From Furcasterigmium furcatum (Eukaryota; Ascomycota; Sordariomycetes; Glomerellales; Plectosphaerellaceae), in NCBI GenBank assembly GCA_001599815.1, contig BCIA01000003.1:4526001-4590000 (forward strand): a DNA stretch of 64,000 nt, given 5' to 3'. Under the pieces are notes generated by a model. That model was not told the DNA's origin and did not search any database. It saw nothing but the letters and a program-made list of their open reading frames with translations. The position numbers were made by a program, and so were the translations under genes. Of this stretch, positions 53,823 through 64,000 are shown one piece after another; position 1 is the first letter of the stretch, and each line of letters begins with the position of its first letter.

Positions 53823-54390
53823 TTCTACCAGCGGCGTAGGAAGTATACCGAAGTCCCGACACTTTTTGGCTCTGGCTCGGCGCCGCACTAATGTGACTGG
53901 GAGATTGCGATGGTGTACGAGAGGCAGAGATGTGCAGGGCCGGAACGAAACGATTTGGAGTTTGACTGAGCGCAAGGGTCGGCGTGTAAAACATGACTAG
54001 CGTTCATTTTCGTCTGCTATGACGAGACCTGGCAGTGGCTACATCTGATGAGGGATCTGGTAGGGCCAGAATCAGATACTATTTTGTCGACTGTTGGCAC
54101 CGACCTTTGGTGCATGGATGACATGAAGAGCCATGAAGATGCGAGATCTGAGGCCGCGACACAGTGCGGTCCTTGACCTACATGTCGGTCATCATCCGTG
54201 TTCCTGTACGGGCAGCAATGAGAGCTATGCCAATCGTGTATGGCATTCCCTCCAGCAAGGCCATCCTTGAGCAGGTGCGTCATCGTCCACATGGAGCGGG
54301 CGAAGAGGCGCAGAGGCGCAGCAACACTAACGCGTTGAGCAGATTTCCGATCTATCAGAAACGATGCCTGAATCCACGGCACAAGTGTAC
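53823..54390. other. 3' flank of the PARP gene
   Basis: 568 bp. No gene seen. Confidence 0.45.
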
Positions 54391-54645
54391 TCCGATCAAA
54401 CGACGCTTTCTGGACCCTATTACCTATCTGTTTCGATAGATCACTTTCACAATGAAACGCGCTACGAGCCGCACAGCGACGAGACGTTCCCGCTCCGGTA
54501 CTGGTTGACCAAGACGTCTTTTGATGCCTCAAACCCGCTTGTCTGGTGCTCTATCCTGGGGGATCACGGGCCTACAGGCGCAGAACTGGGACCCCGGGCT
54601 GGACAGCTCGGCCTTTGGGCTGTATCGCGGCGCGTCGCGCGGTGA
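54391..54645 (+). pseudogene. Fragment of a secreted S28-type serine peptidase
   Basis: An open stretch translates to SVSIDHFHNETRY, EPHSDETFPLRYW and FDASNPLV, which match the N-terminal region of fungal secreted S28 peptidases as I recall them (IDHF…F.LRYW…G.PV). The match breaks off near 54540; the following residues are unlike the family and a TGA closes the frame at 54643-54645. No signal peptide precedes it and no catalytic Ser, Asp or His region follows. It is therefore a decayed remnant, not a gene. Identification is moderate because it rests on about 45 residues. Confidence 0.45.
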
Positions 54646-55730
54646 TGGGGTGCTGTTCGCGAGTACGCGGCACTTGGAGGTTGTTGTTCGCCGCCTTTGG
54701 CGGGTCGCAGTATTGAGGAGGCGCAGCTGCATCGCTTTGCCGTGAAGATGATAAACTTCGCGGGCATGTGAGACATCAAGTCAAGACTTTAATCCCGACC
54801 CGCGAAGTCGCGAAGTCGCGAGCGTCTCGACCGGGGGGAGGCGGTGGCAGAGTACGGAGGTGAACCGGGCGGGGTCCGGCGTATCGAAGCTGGATGTGGC
54901 CAGAACGAGACCGTCCACGTACGTCGTCCCGATGATGCCCTGCTGGAGTCCAGAAGCGGGCGGCCTGATCCGGCCCCTGTCGACCTTGGCCAGGTTGCAC
55001 AAGAGGCCCGGCGACGCCAGCTGCGTCAGCCGCGACATTCTCGCCGTGATCAGGACCAACACGAGGACTCCCTCACTCGGCTGCACGGAGTCCCTCTTCC
55101 AAGTTCCCTCGCACTGCGACCAAGAGAGGAGGCGCTTTATGTGGCATATCGGACGGTCAAAAGGCATGCCGCCAAGCTGAAGGGCGTTTTATATCGATGA
55201 GCTAGATGGCAGGGACCAAGTTGCACAGCACTGCGTGATTGAATGTGAATAAGGTATGGACAGCCCCTTGCCAACAAACAAAGGCCGCACTAAATCCAGC
55301 AATTCACTCAGGGTACTATCCTACTTCCTAATTAGTGAATAACAGAGGCACGGCGCGCTAATATTGTTTGGCCACTGGCAGTCAGGTGGTGTTGACGCGT
55401 CTCTTTGCGCGCTGGTGTGTGATCAAAGTGAATCGTTTCTGGTCACCGTTCTCTCTTATGGCCAGTTCAGTCGCGAGCAACTCTCTCTTCGACACAAACT
55501 TCCAGTTGGTTTCCAACTCGCGCGAATCGAACCGCGACAACGGCAACCTGGAAGGCTTTGCACCAGAACCACTTCGACACCCGACATCCATTCCGTCGTG
55601 TTTCCCGCCACATACACCTAGGTACTAAGGTCAAGACGAGACAGACACAGGAAGGTAAGGACGAGTCATCATCACGGGGCTCCCCGCGCCGAATAGCTTC
55701 AACTGACAATGAATTCACTCTCCAGAAACC
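54646..55730. other. Intergenic or decayed sequence
   Basis: About 1.1 kb between two broken genes. Frames on both strands are open but of no recognisable family. A plus-strand segment ending at 54771 (IEEAQLHRFAVKMINFAGM, stop TGA) looks vaguely protein-like, but I cannot place it. Confidence 0.35.
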
Positions 55731-56571
55731 ATGGCTTCCTCCTTCGTCAAAGCTCCGATTGCTCCCCAGCCGACCCTCGCCATCTCTCACGGCAGCGATT
55801 TCGTCTTCGTCCAAGAGACCAAGCAGGGAGCCATCATCGCAGTCGGCCATCCTGACCCTTCTATGGCTCAAAAGGCATCCAAGATGGCCAAGGGCAGTGA
55901 GTTCCACCGGGTATCCCTCTGCTCTATCTCCTCCCTACTAAATCAACCTGGCAGTCTTCGATCCGGAGCCCCAGCATGCGGACCTCCAGGGTCTCATCCG
56001 CGCCCTCGCGGAATTCAACGAAAAGGGCCCGTATGACCCTGACACTACCGCCATTCGTCACAAGGTTGCCGACCGCGTCTGCGACATACTGGCCGTCCCG
56101 TTTCTGGCTCCGATCCCCCGTTGTCCTTGGCGCCCTGGCCCTCGGAGCCGGTTTGACCGTCTAGTTCACTGGTGGCCGCGACGTTGCCCGCCAGCGCGCC
56201 CGCGAATATGGCCTCAAGGCTTAACGCAATCCCTCAGTATGTACCATACCTACCTCGGTGATTCCTCTCGCGGCTAACATGGACCAGATGTCTTCCCCAG
56301 CGGCAAGCCCTTAGTTCCACATCTGAGGGGCTTATCGTGATATTTCCCGAACCTGCTGTTGAGCTCTGTCAAATTCAGCGACGGATTGAACGACAAGGTA
56401 TGATTCCCCGACCCTGTGCGAGATGATCAGGGACCGCTGACAGCCACCCCCTCCGCAGACAGGAGTCCAGGTCCTCCTCAAGCGACGACGGGCAAGCCCC
56501 TGAGCGTGTATGCCTTCCGACATGCACTGCGACTCATGAAGAAGCGAATGACGGTCGGCATGAGGTTCTAG
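55731..56571 (+). pseudogene. Broken multi-exon gene, family not recognised
   Basis: Begins at ATG 55731 (MASSFVKAPIAPQPTLAI…). Exon 55731-55896 joins 55955 onwards through a good intron (GTGAGT…GGCAG), giving KGIFDPEPQHADLQGLIRAL and VADRVCDILAVPFLAP. A hydrophobic VVLGALALGAGLTV appears in another frame, followed by TAG (56162), FTGGRDVARQRAREYGLKA and TAA (56222). Further right, two intron-like segments with good borders and branch points (GTATGT…ACCAG; GTATGA…CGCAG) flank VFPSGKPLVPHLRGLS, TGA (56338) and FPNLLLSSVKFSDGLNDK. Stops at TAG, TAA and TGA fit C-to-T changes in CAG, CAA and CGA. Alternative: treating 56095-56164 as an intron with a weak GTCCCG donor gives an intact 121-residue product ending LKA. 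Confidence 0.4.
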
Positions 56572-58146
56572 TCTATAGCTTAGGCTTGAAATATAATCAT
56601 GCTGCTACGCCATGTACATCTTTCTGATGCATTGATCCGCCACTTGTCTGGGATGACCGGCCAGCCACGCGACGCCACATCGCGTGGGGCTTGAAGCCAG
56701 GTAAAGCACTCTGAGCGGGCCGTTTCTGCTGGTCGGTATACGCGGGAAGATTTCTGACATTAACCTCAGCCTGCCCCAATGGGGCCGAGACCGCTGTGAT
56801 TGGCTTTGTGGACGCTTAGGTTGATGGGTGACGAGCACTGCAAAAGAGGAACAGGGCTGCGGGCGGCTCGTCCACGTGGAGCGACGAGGATCTATTAAAA
56901 GTTGGCTATACAGTGGACTTTGGCAGGGACTGGCACTGGCCGACCAGCCCAGGGAACAAGCATCCTGCAAAGAGAGGAGATGGCCTTATGAGGAGACGAT
57001 ATGCATCCATGGATGGATGGACGGTTGTTGAGAAGCCTCCGAAGCCTCCGATACGACGCCCGAGCTGTGACGGGCGGCGGCCGGGCGTCAGAGCGTCCCA
57101 TGCATGTTCAGGGGCCCGGTGGGGGGGAGGGGCCGGATGATGGCCGGCTCCAATCCGCTGGGAATGAATACGTTCCGGACACGTTAGTGCTCGTCGATTA
57201 ATCACCACTTGGAACGGCCACATCAACCGGCAGACTTCCGATCGAGCCTCAGACAATTGGGATGGCCTCTTGTTTGACTTGAGGAAATCGAGATGGGCTG
57301 TCTCTGAGATGGAGATAATTCCAAGGACCGCCTCATCAAGTTCTCAAGATTCTAAAGAATACGTATTCACGTCGTCCTCTCCCTGCAGCGAGCAAATTAC
57401 AGAACACGATAGTGAGCCTTGGCAGCGGATCGCGCCCCGGACATTTTGGTGTCTGCCTGCTGATGGGTACGTACGCTGGGCTGAGTGCGAGTGCGAGGGA
57501 TCCCGACACCGCCAATGGCTGATGCTATGGTTTGTCCGACGGCCCGTCCTTGACCCCGGCGGAGCCCTGAAGACCTCAGATCTGACAGGAGTTCAGAGTT
57601 CTGATACCAATCCCGCCGTGTCAGTTGTATGCGCCCGCGGACGGCGGTCCCCATCAAAAAAACAAACGCCCGCCGGGCGTTTCGTGGCTGAGCCATTCGT
57701 CGTCATCACCTTGTTTACTCAGTAAATAAGGTATTGTCGTTTTTGATATTTGCGCATTTTATGGTTGAATCCTTCCTGCACCAAACTCTGATTTGACCTA
57801 ACCCCCCGGACGTTCGGCTTCACGATACTCGCGAGGGCTTGCTAGGCTCCGACCTTGATGACAATCACACCCCTTTAAATATCCGTCTCTCCTCTGCTTT
57901 TCTTCAGAATCCAGAGACAATCCTACCCTGTCAAACGCTCCAGAAACCACCTCACCAACGCGGGCCGTCACAGTGAATAGATACCTACCTCCCCAAGGTA
58001 ACTCCCGTTGAGTCCCCTTTCTGGCTTTCCCACTTGGAATCTCTTCTCCCGTCTTCAAGGTAGGTCCCGGCTTGCCCCGACAAACCATCTGATTGCCAGT
58101 TCGACCGTCCTAACACCAGCCCCCCCAAGAGTGACACTTGCCCACC
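56572..58146. other. Intergenic upstream of the RTA1-type gene
   Basis: About 1.6 kb. No gene seen. A TTTAAATAT element near 57875 and a pyrimidine-rich stretch behind it suggest the promoter and leader of the next gene. Confidence 0.45.
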
Positions 58147-59272
58147 ATGTCCTACATCCACTGGATCTTGCCGCGGGAGATGCTGGTGCAGATGCTGCCC
58201 CCCGACTTCAACACCTGCGATGATGTCGACGAGAGGTGCGTCGTCGAGGCCACCATCTACGGCGACTACTTCACCACCGGAGCCTGCATCTTCTTCATCG
58301 TCGCATATGGCCTGCTGCTCCTCGCCCAACTCTACCTGGGCTGGCGGTCCAAGGCATGGTCCTTCTCCCTCTGGCTCCTGGTCGGCACCATCTCCGAGCT
58401 CATGGGCTACGCCGGTCGCCTCGTCATGTCGTACAACCCCTGGATCTACGACGCCTTCGTCATCCAGCTCGTCATGCTCATCCTCGGACCGACCTTCGTC
58501 GCCGCCAGCATCTCCATCACCTTCAAGCACCTCGTCCTCTTCTACGGTGCCGAGTGGAGCTTCCTCAAGCCGAAGCTGTACCCCTGGGTCTTCGTCGGCA
58601 CCGACTTCTTCTCCATCGCCATCCAGGCCGTGGGCGGCGTCATGTCCGCCATCGCCACCGGCGAGGAGTTCGACAGGAACCTGCTCGACATCGGCGGCGA
58701 CCTCCTCGTGGCGGGCGTCGTGTTCCAGGCCGCCAACATGCTCTTCTGCGGCGGGCTCATGCTCATCTTCCTCTACCGCCGCCACAAGGGCCTCAAGGAC
58801 GGCGGCAAGAGGCTGCAGTCGTCCGCCGGTGAGGCCACGCCGCCGGCGTCCGTCCACGGCAACGGCGAGAAGCGCAAGGCCAAGATCTTTGTGTACGCCA
58901 TCACCGTGGCGTACGTTGCCATCATCGCGCGCTGCATCTACCGGTACGTCGCGGATCCAATCCGAACCCCCCCTCCGCGCGTGAGAATCTTAGGTGAGCT
59001 GACTTGGCTGGGCGTGCAGAATCCCGGAGATGCAGACCGGATGGGCGAGCGATCTCATGCAGAACGAGACGCTGTTCCTGATCCTCGACGGCGCCATGGT
59101 CCTGCTCGCCGTGCTGACGCTGACCGTCTTCCACCCGGCGTTCTTCTTCCCCGCGCTCGGCAAGGGCAAGATCAGCTTCCGGAGGAACAAGAACAAGAAG
59201 AGCGCTGCCGAGTCGGGCGAGAGCACCGAGATGGAGTCTTATCCCAACTCGGAGCTGCGCACGGCGGCGTAA
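58147..59272 (+). CDS. RTA1-family seven-helix membrane protein (lipid-translocating exporter-like)
   Basis: A 349-residue integral membrane protein in two exons, 58147-58943 and 59020-59272 (76-nt intron). Seven hydrophobic helices can be seen, from TGACIFFIVAYGLLLLAQLYL onwards. RTA1 hallmarks are ELMGYAGRLVMS, FVIQLVMLILGPTFVAASI and FVGTDFFSIAIQAVGG, with IYR|IPEMQTGW across the splice and DGAMVLLAVLTLTVFHP. The tail is basic then acidic (RRNKNKKSAAESGE). Relatives in yeast (Rta1, Rsb1) act in resistance to toxic compounds and long-chain-base export at the plasma membrane. Which applies here cannot be told. Confidence 0.9.
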
Positions 59273-59786
59273 ACTTGGTGCAGGACCGTCGATTTCGGGG
59301 CTACGAAGGGTGGCTCATCGTTGGATTTCAGCGTTACCCATGGATTGGGATAGAAGGACTGGGAGGCGTTTGCGAAGGGTGCTCAGAGATATCCAGTAGA
59401 AACTTTCATTAGTTAGTAATTTGTTAAATCACGGCGATGAGTCTCGTGAGGAGTGATGTGACGTTGGACGTAGAAACGGGCTAGAACAGGGGAAGATCCC
59501 GTCTTTCCGAATCAGGGGAGGGCAGGAATTCGCCTCCTTGAGAGACGGCGCTCGGGGGAGAACTTAATGGAGGGGCCCGGAGCGGCGCCACAGTTGTTCC
59601 GGGGGATCACTTTACCCCACACTCGGGCGTGACATCCCACTTAGTTCGCCTGTAAAGTTGGCCCTCGCCAAATTGCCGCCGTGAGCGCAACCTCGACAAC
59701 CTCCAACCTGTTCACCAACCTAGACAACCCTCAATCGGCAACACCCCCTAGTCTGGAGCCGGCTTTCACAGCCGCCGACCGCCAAT
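59273..59786. other. Intergenic between RTA1-type and srp54 genes
   Basis: 514 bp. No gene seen. Confidence 0.5.
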
Positions 59787-61420
59787 ATGGTTCTTCAAGA
59801 TCTGGGACGCCGTATCAACACGGCTGTCTCGAACCTCACACGAGAACAGAACCTCGACGAGAAGGTGCGTCTCCCACTGCGACAGCCCAGCGTCAGTCGC
59901 ATGGAGGCAGAAGCTAACACGCAAAACAGGCCTTCGATGCCATGCTCAAGGAGATCTGCGCCGCCCTCCTCGAAGCCGACGTCAACGTGCGCCTCGTCGG
60001 CCAGCTCCGCAAATCGATCAAGGCCACCGTCAACTTCAAAGACCTGCCCCCCGCCGTGAACAAGAAGCGCCTCATCCAAAAGTCCGTCTTCGACGAGCTC
60101 GTCAAGCTCGTCGACCCCCACGCCGAGCCCTTCAAGCCGAAGAAGGGCAAGTCCAACGTCATCATGTTCGTCGGTCTCCAGGGTGCCGGTAAAACAACGA
60201 CATGTACCAAGCTCGCCCGCCACTACCAGGCCCGCGGCTTCAAGGCCTGCCTCGTCTGCGCCGATACCTTCCGAGCCGGCGCCTTCGACCAGCTGAAGCA
60301 GAACGCAACAAAGGCGAAGATCCCATACTACGGCTCCCTGACGGAGACGGACCCCGCGGTGGTGGCCAAGGAGGGCGTGGACAAGTTCAAGAAGGAGAAG
60401 TTCGAGATCATCATCGTCGACACCTCCGGAAGGCACAGACAAGAGGAGGCCCTGTTCCAGGAAATGATCGACATCCAGACCGCCGTCGCCCCCGACGAGA
60501 CCATCATGGTCCTCGACGCCTCCATCGGCCAGCAGGCCGAGTCCCAGGCCAAGGCCTTCAAGGAGGCCTCGGACTTCGGAGCCATCATCATCACCAAGAC
60601 CGACGGCCACGCGCACGGCGGCGGCGCCATCTCCGCCGTCGCGGCAACGCACACCCCCATCGTCTTCATCGGCACGGGCGAGCACATGCTCGACTTTGAG
60701 CGCTTCGCGCCCCAGCAGTTCGTCCAGAAGCTCCTCGGCATGGGCGACATGGCCGGCCTCGTCGAGCACGTGCAGTCCCTCAAGCTCGACCAGAAGGACA
60801 CGATGAAGCACATCACCGAGGGCATCTTCACCGTCCGCGACCTGCGCGACCAGCTCTCCAACATCATGAAGATGGGCCCGCTCTCCAAGATGGCGGGCAT
60901 GATCCCGGGAATGTCCGGCATGATGCAGGGCATGGACGACGAGGAGGGCTCGCTCAAGCTCAAGCGCATGATCTACATCTGCGACTCCATGACCGAGAAG
61001 GAGCTCGACTCGGACGGCAAGATGTTCGTCGAGAACCCCACGCGCATGACGCGCGTCGCGCGCGGCTCCGGCACGAGCGTCCGCGAGGTCGAGGACCTGC
61101 TCACCCAGCAGCGCATGATGGCCGGCATGGCGAAGCGCATGGGCGGCAACATGAAGAACATGCAGCGCGCGCAGCAGGCCATGGGCGGCGGCAACAAGCA
61201 GCAGCAGATGGCCGCGATGCAGAAGCGCCTACAGAGCATGGGCGGCATGCCCGGCGGCGGAGGTGGCGGCGGCATGCCCGACATGGGCAGCCTGATGAAG
61301 ATGCTCGGCGGCGGCGGAGGCGGCGCCGGCATGCCGGACATGCAGGCTATGATGCAGCAGATGGGCATGGGCGGCGGCATGCCGGGGATGCCTGGCGGAG
61401 GCCGCGGCGGCAGGCGGTAG
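59787..61420 (+). CDS. srp54: Signal recognition particle subunit SRP54
   Basis: Cytosolic GTPase of the signal recognition particle that binds signal peptides and targets ribosomes to the ER. Exons 59787-59864 and 59930-61420 (65-nt intron) give 522 residues. The N domain begins MVLQDLGRRINTAVSNL and includes LLEADVNVRLVGQLR. The G domain has P-loop GLQGAGKTTTCTKLA, CADTFRAGAFDQLKQNA, DTSGRHRQEEALF and TKTDGHAHGGGA. The M domain is methionine-rich (KMAGMIPGM, MMAGMAKRMGG) with SRP-RNA-binding RVARGSGTSVREVEDLL. The tail is made of Gly/Met-rich repeats (GGGGGGGMPDMGSLMKML). A 338-codon minus-strand frame here is a shadow. Confidence 0.95.
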
Positions 61421-61950
61421 CGGGTGGTGGCATACTGGGGAAAGGAGAATTATTGGGCATAGCAAGTCACGACGATGCGAACAGCACATAAGGGGGGCGT
61501 TTTGGTCAAGGATTGTCAAACGGAATCGACTTTGGGCAAAATGTCTGATGATACCATGTGTTCACTCCCGCATCACTCGCTCGCTAGGCACTCGGTGATT
61601 GGATATGTGTGAATGTCTTGATTCGGCGCGATTCTGACACGAAGAATCTACCCGACTTTCCCTGCTCTGGTGATGTATGTCGCTGAGTACAAATGAAACA
61701 AAAAGCAAGCGATGACTACCGACATGGTATTACCTCCCTCCGATACCATTCCTGATATAACTCCGAGTCCGAACCTGGACTGTCCCTCCCAATCTTCCAA
61801 TTGTGTCGACGGCGTCGGTCCAGCCTGTGAAGGCGACCGACAGCCTGGGGGTATCTCATCATTCTAAAGACGAAGAAGAGGCAGGGGTAAGAAGGGGCGC
61901 TTCATGCTGCGTCCGAAGAATGCGATGCTAATAGGCGTGCCGCGAGCGGC
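61421..61950. other. Convergent 3' flanks of srp54 and ena-type genes
   Basis: 530 bp. No gene seen. Confidence 0.5.
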
Positions 61951-64000
61951 TCAGACCTTGGAGGTGTTGGCGGACTCCTCCGTCCTCGTCTCGCCGGACA
62001 GGTCGCTCATAGTGCGCGTGGGCCTCGAGTGCGAGCGAGACCGCGAGCGGGTCCTGGACCGTGAGTTGCTGCGCGAGAAGCTCGCCCAGGACTTGAAGCT
62101 GTTCATGGTCATGGACTTCTTAAGGCCACGATCGGTATCCTCCTCGCCCTGGTGGAAGGCGCCGCGGACGACTGCCGCGTTCTCGAGCAGGCCGAAGCGC
62201 CTCTTGACCATCTTCCATGCCTCGATGCCGAAGACGAAGAGGATGGTGAAGGCGACGGAGAGTCCCCACTCCCAGGTGATGCCCGTGTGCTTGAAGAGGT
62301 TGTGGTTGACGTAGGGGATGTAGACGACGGGGAAGACCGAGAGGATGCCGGCGATGACAGCCCAGAAGAGGAACTTGTTCTCGTAGATATCCTTGAACAT
62401 GGGGAAGCTGCTCTCGTCCTCGGGGTTGAGGCGGAACAAGGAGCGGCGAAGGGACTTGAACTCCCAGGCCGAGAGGAGAATCATCCAGGTGAGCTCGGCG
62501 AAGACGCAGGCGCGGGCGCGGAAGACCGGAAGGCACGCTTCAGAGAAGGACTTGTTGCACTCCAGACCCAGGTTGCCGTCGTTGGCGCCCCAGATGACGA
62601 TGGCGAAAGTGACCATGGTCAAGGCTCCCATGATAAAACCGTACACAAGCATGTCGACCATGATCTGGTTCGTGAAAACACCACGCTTCTTGTCGTGGGG
62701 AGGGCGCTTCATCACATCAGCCGCAGCCTGCTCGCGGCCGAGACCGAAGGCGGGGAACGATGAGGTGACCATGTTGATCCAGAGAATCTCGAGGGGCGAA
62801 ACGGGGAAGACGGCAAGGTTGGCAGAATCGCGGAAGCCGAGGCCTGCGACGAGGAGAATGACCTCGCCGACATTGGAGGTGAGTAGGTGGAGGATGAATT
62901 TCTGAATGTTGTCGAACATGCGGCGGCCCTGGCGAATTGCAGACACGATCGAGTTGAACTTGTCGTCGGAAAGCACAATCTTCGAGGCACCTTTGGCGAC
63001 ATCGGAGCCGGAGCCCATGGCGATACCAACATCAGCGCGGGACAGGGAGGGAGCATCGTTGACTCCATCGCCGGTCATGGCCATGAAGGCACCCCGGCGG
63101 CGAAGCGCGTCGATCATGCGAGTCTTGGTGTCAGGGGCGCAGCGAGCAACCACGAGTGGCAACTCCTCCATGGCATCGATCTCATCATTCGTCATCCTGT
63201 CAAAGTCGGAGGCCTTGATAACTGCGTAACGGGCGACACCCTCTGGCAGGATGCCCATGTTCTTTGGGATGATGCCGACCTCCTTAGCAATGGCCTTGGC
63301 GGTTTCCGGATGATCTCCAGTCAACATGTGGACCTTGATGCCGGCGCTGGACGCCTCGGCGATCGAGCCCTTTGTCTCCCGTCGGGGAGGGTCGTAAATA
63401 CCGGCAAGACCAAGAAGGGTCAGGCCTTGCTCGATCTCACCGCGAACGGCTTCCTCGGCCTTGGCAGCGTTCTTTTCCTCGGAATGGGGCATGACAAACT
63501 TGCCGTCCCATTCTCTGTAGCTGATGGCAAGAACACGCTGACCTTGGGAGGCCAAGTGGTTCATCTGCTCAAGCACTTGCTGCTTGAGCTCCTCGGTCAT
63601 GGGTTGCTTGTCGTTGCCATAGCCAAGATGAGTGCAGAGATCCAGAACGCGCTCAACTGCACCCTTGGTGAAGACAAGGCTGTTGTTTGTGGGGTAAAGC
63701 TGAGGAGATCCATCTTGAGGAGTATCGTAGACCACAGACATGCGCTTGATGGAGCTGTCGAATGGGAACTCGGCGAGTTGGGACCAGCCCTTGCCTTCGA
63801 GACTCTTCTTGCCGAGCTGGAACCTGTGTGCGAAGACCTGCAGAGCGATCTCGGTAGGTTCACCGGTGGTCTGCCACTTCTTGTCCTGCTCATCGTAACG
63901 AACAGTGGCCAGGTTGCACAGGGCTGCGGAGAGGAGGAAGGCCTGGAGGGGGTCGGTCATCTCGGCGGGAACGTCAGGGTTGGCGGGCTTGTTGGCCTTG
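61951..64000 (-). CDS. ena1: ENA-type Na+ (P2D) P-type ATPase, N-terminal part outside window
   Basis: The C-terminal 683 or so residues of a plasma-membrane cation pump that exports Na+ or K+; the frame stays open to the window edge. Visible are the nucleotide-binding domain (TTGEPTEIALQVFAHRF; KGAVERVLDLCTHLG), the P-domain hinge MLTGDHPETAKAIAKEVG and MTGDGVNDAPSLSRADVGIA, and KGASKIVLSDDKFNSIVSAI. Transmembrane helices 5-10 follow, with LLTSNVGEVILLVAGLGF and LEILWINMVTSSFPAFGLG. The phosphorylation Asp (DKTGT) must lie beyond 64000. The fungal P2D identity follows from the MVTSSFPAFGLGREQA and FRARACVFAELTWMILLSAWEF stretches. The cytosolic tail has an unusual Arg-Ser run (SRSNSRSRTRSRSRSHSR), a possible phosphorylation region. 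Confidence 0.88.
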   Translation of the reverse strand, partial: KANKPANPDVPAEMTDPLQAFLLSAALCNLATVRYDEQDKKWQTTGEPTEIALQVFAHRFQLGKKSLEGKGWSQLAEFPFDSSIKRMSVVYDTPQDGSPQLYPTNNSLVFTKGAVERVLDLCTHLGYGNDKQPMTEELKQQVLEQMNHLASQGQRVLAISYREWDGKFVMPHSEEKNAAKAEEAVRGEIEQGLTLLGLAGIYDPPRRETKGSIAEASSAGIKVHMLTGDHPETAKAIAKEVGIIPKNMGILPEGVARYAVIKASDFDRMTNDEIDAMEELPLVVARCAPDTKTRMIDALRRRGAFMAMTGDGVNDAPSLSRADVGIAMGSGSDVAKGASKIVLSDDKFNSIVSAIRQGRRMFDNIQKFILHLLTSNVGEVILLVAGLGFRDSANLAVFPVSPLEILWINMVTSSFPAFGLGREQAAADVMKRPPHDKKRGVFTNQIMVDMLVYGFIMGALTMVTFAIVIWGANDGNLGLECNKSFSEACLPVFRARACVFAELTWMILLSAWEFKSLRRSLFRLNPEDESSFPMFKDIYENKFLFWAVIAGILSVFPVVYIPYVNHNLFKHTGITWEWGLSVAFTILFVFGIEAWKMVKRRFGLLENAAVVRGAFHQGEEDTDRGLKKSMTMNSFKSWASFSRSNSRSRTRSRSRSHSRPTRTMSDLSGETRTEESANTSKV

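Noticed and set aside
59795..60811. 338-codon minus-strand frame over srp54
   Set aside because: Leu/Gly/Asp-rich shadow of a clear SRP54.
1..64000. CRISPR array, bacterial operon or secondary-metabolite backbone gene
   Set aside because: None seen: genes are intron-containing eukaryotic genes, no spaced direct repeats, and no polyketide, peptide or terpene synthase.

Overview
The window is chromosomal DNA of a filamentous ascomycete (Pezizomycotina), most likely a plant-associated Sordariomycete. Genes are GC-rich with short GT-AG introns (about 43-105 nt). The gene content includes a HapX iron regulator, a CFEM/PTH11-type receptor, two WSC-domain surface proteins, an AA9 polysaccharide monooxygenase with a CBM1, a GH105 hydrolase, an RTA1 protein, an ENA-type Na+ P-type ATPase and a Tc1/mariner element. 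The genus cannot be fixed from the sequence alone. Exon structures below were read by eye from splice signals, frame and family similarity.

Layout. 1-7.6 kb: 3' part of mitoribosomal protein mL57, a long gene-poor stretch, a GPI-anchored WSC/Cys-repeat wall protein (minus strand) and Rrp15. 7.8-12.9 kb: divergent adrenodoxin (Yah1-like) and Ugo1 genes, then a transmembrane WSC protein. 15-21.2 kb: AA9-CBM1, a (GAGAAA)n microsatellite, cytosolic glutamyl-tRNA synthetase, mitoribosomal uL1m and Cog2. 23.2-26.8 kb: HapX, with tandem GATA sites upstream, and an aminotransferase. 29.5-34.6 kb: a 1715-residue protein I do not recognise. 35.6-39.4 kb: GH105 and a secreted M14 carboxypeptidase-like protein that lacks all three zinc ligands. 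39.9-46.3 kb: P450, F-box protein, P450. 47.2-48.7 kb: a complete Tc1/mariner transposon with perfect 28-bp inverted repeats and the only three ambiguous bases of the window. 48.9-53.8 kb: a CFEM receptor and PARP. 54.4-56.6 kb: two decayed genes. 58.1-64 kb: an RTA1 protein, SRP54 and a sodium ATPase cut by the window edge.

Much of the window is housekeeping: mitochondrial biogenesis, tRNA charging, secretion and rRNA processing. Secreted, surface and detoxification genes are interspersed. There is no convincing biosynthetic cluster and no obviously new multi-gene system. The best leads are the zinc-less M14 pseudopeptidase, the Cys-pair repeat wall protein, the transposon with third-codon-position ambiguities, the large unrecognised protein and a perfect G-quadruplex motif upstream of GH105.
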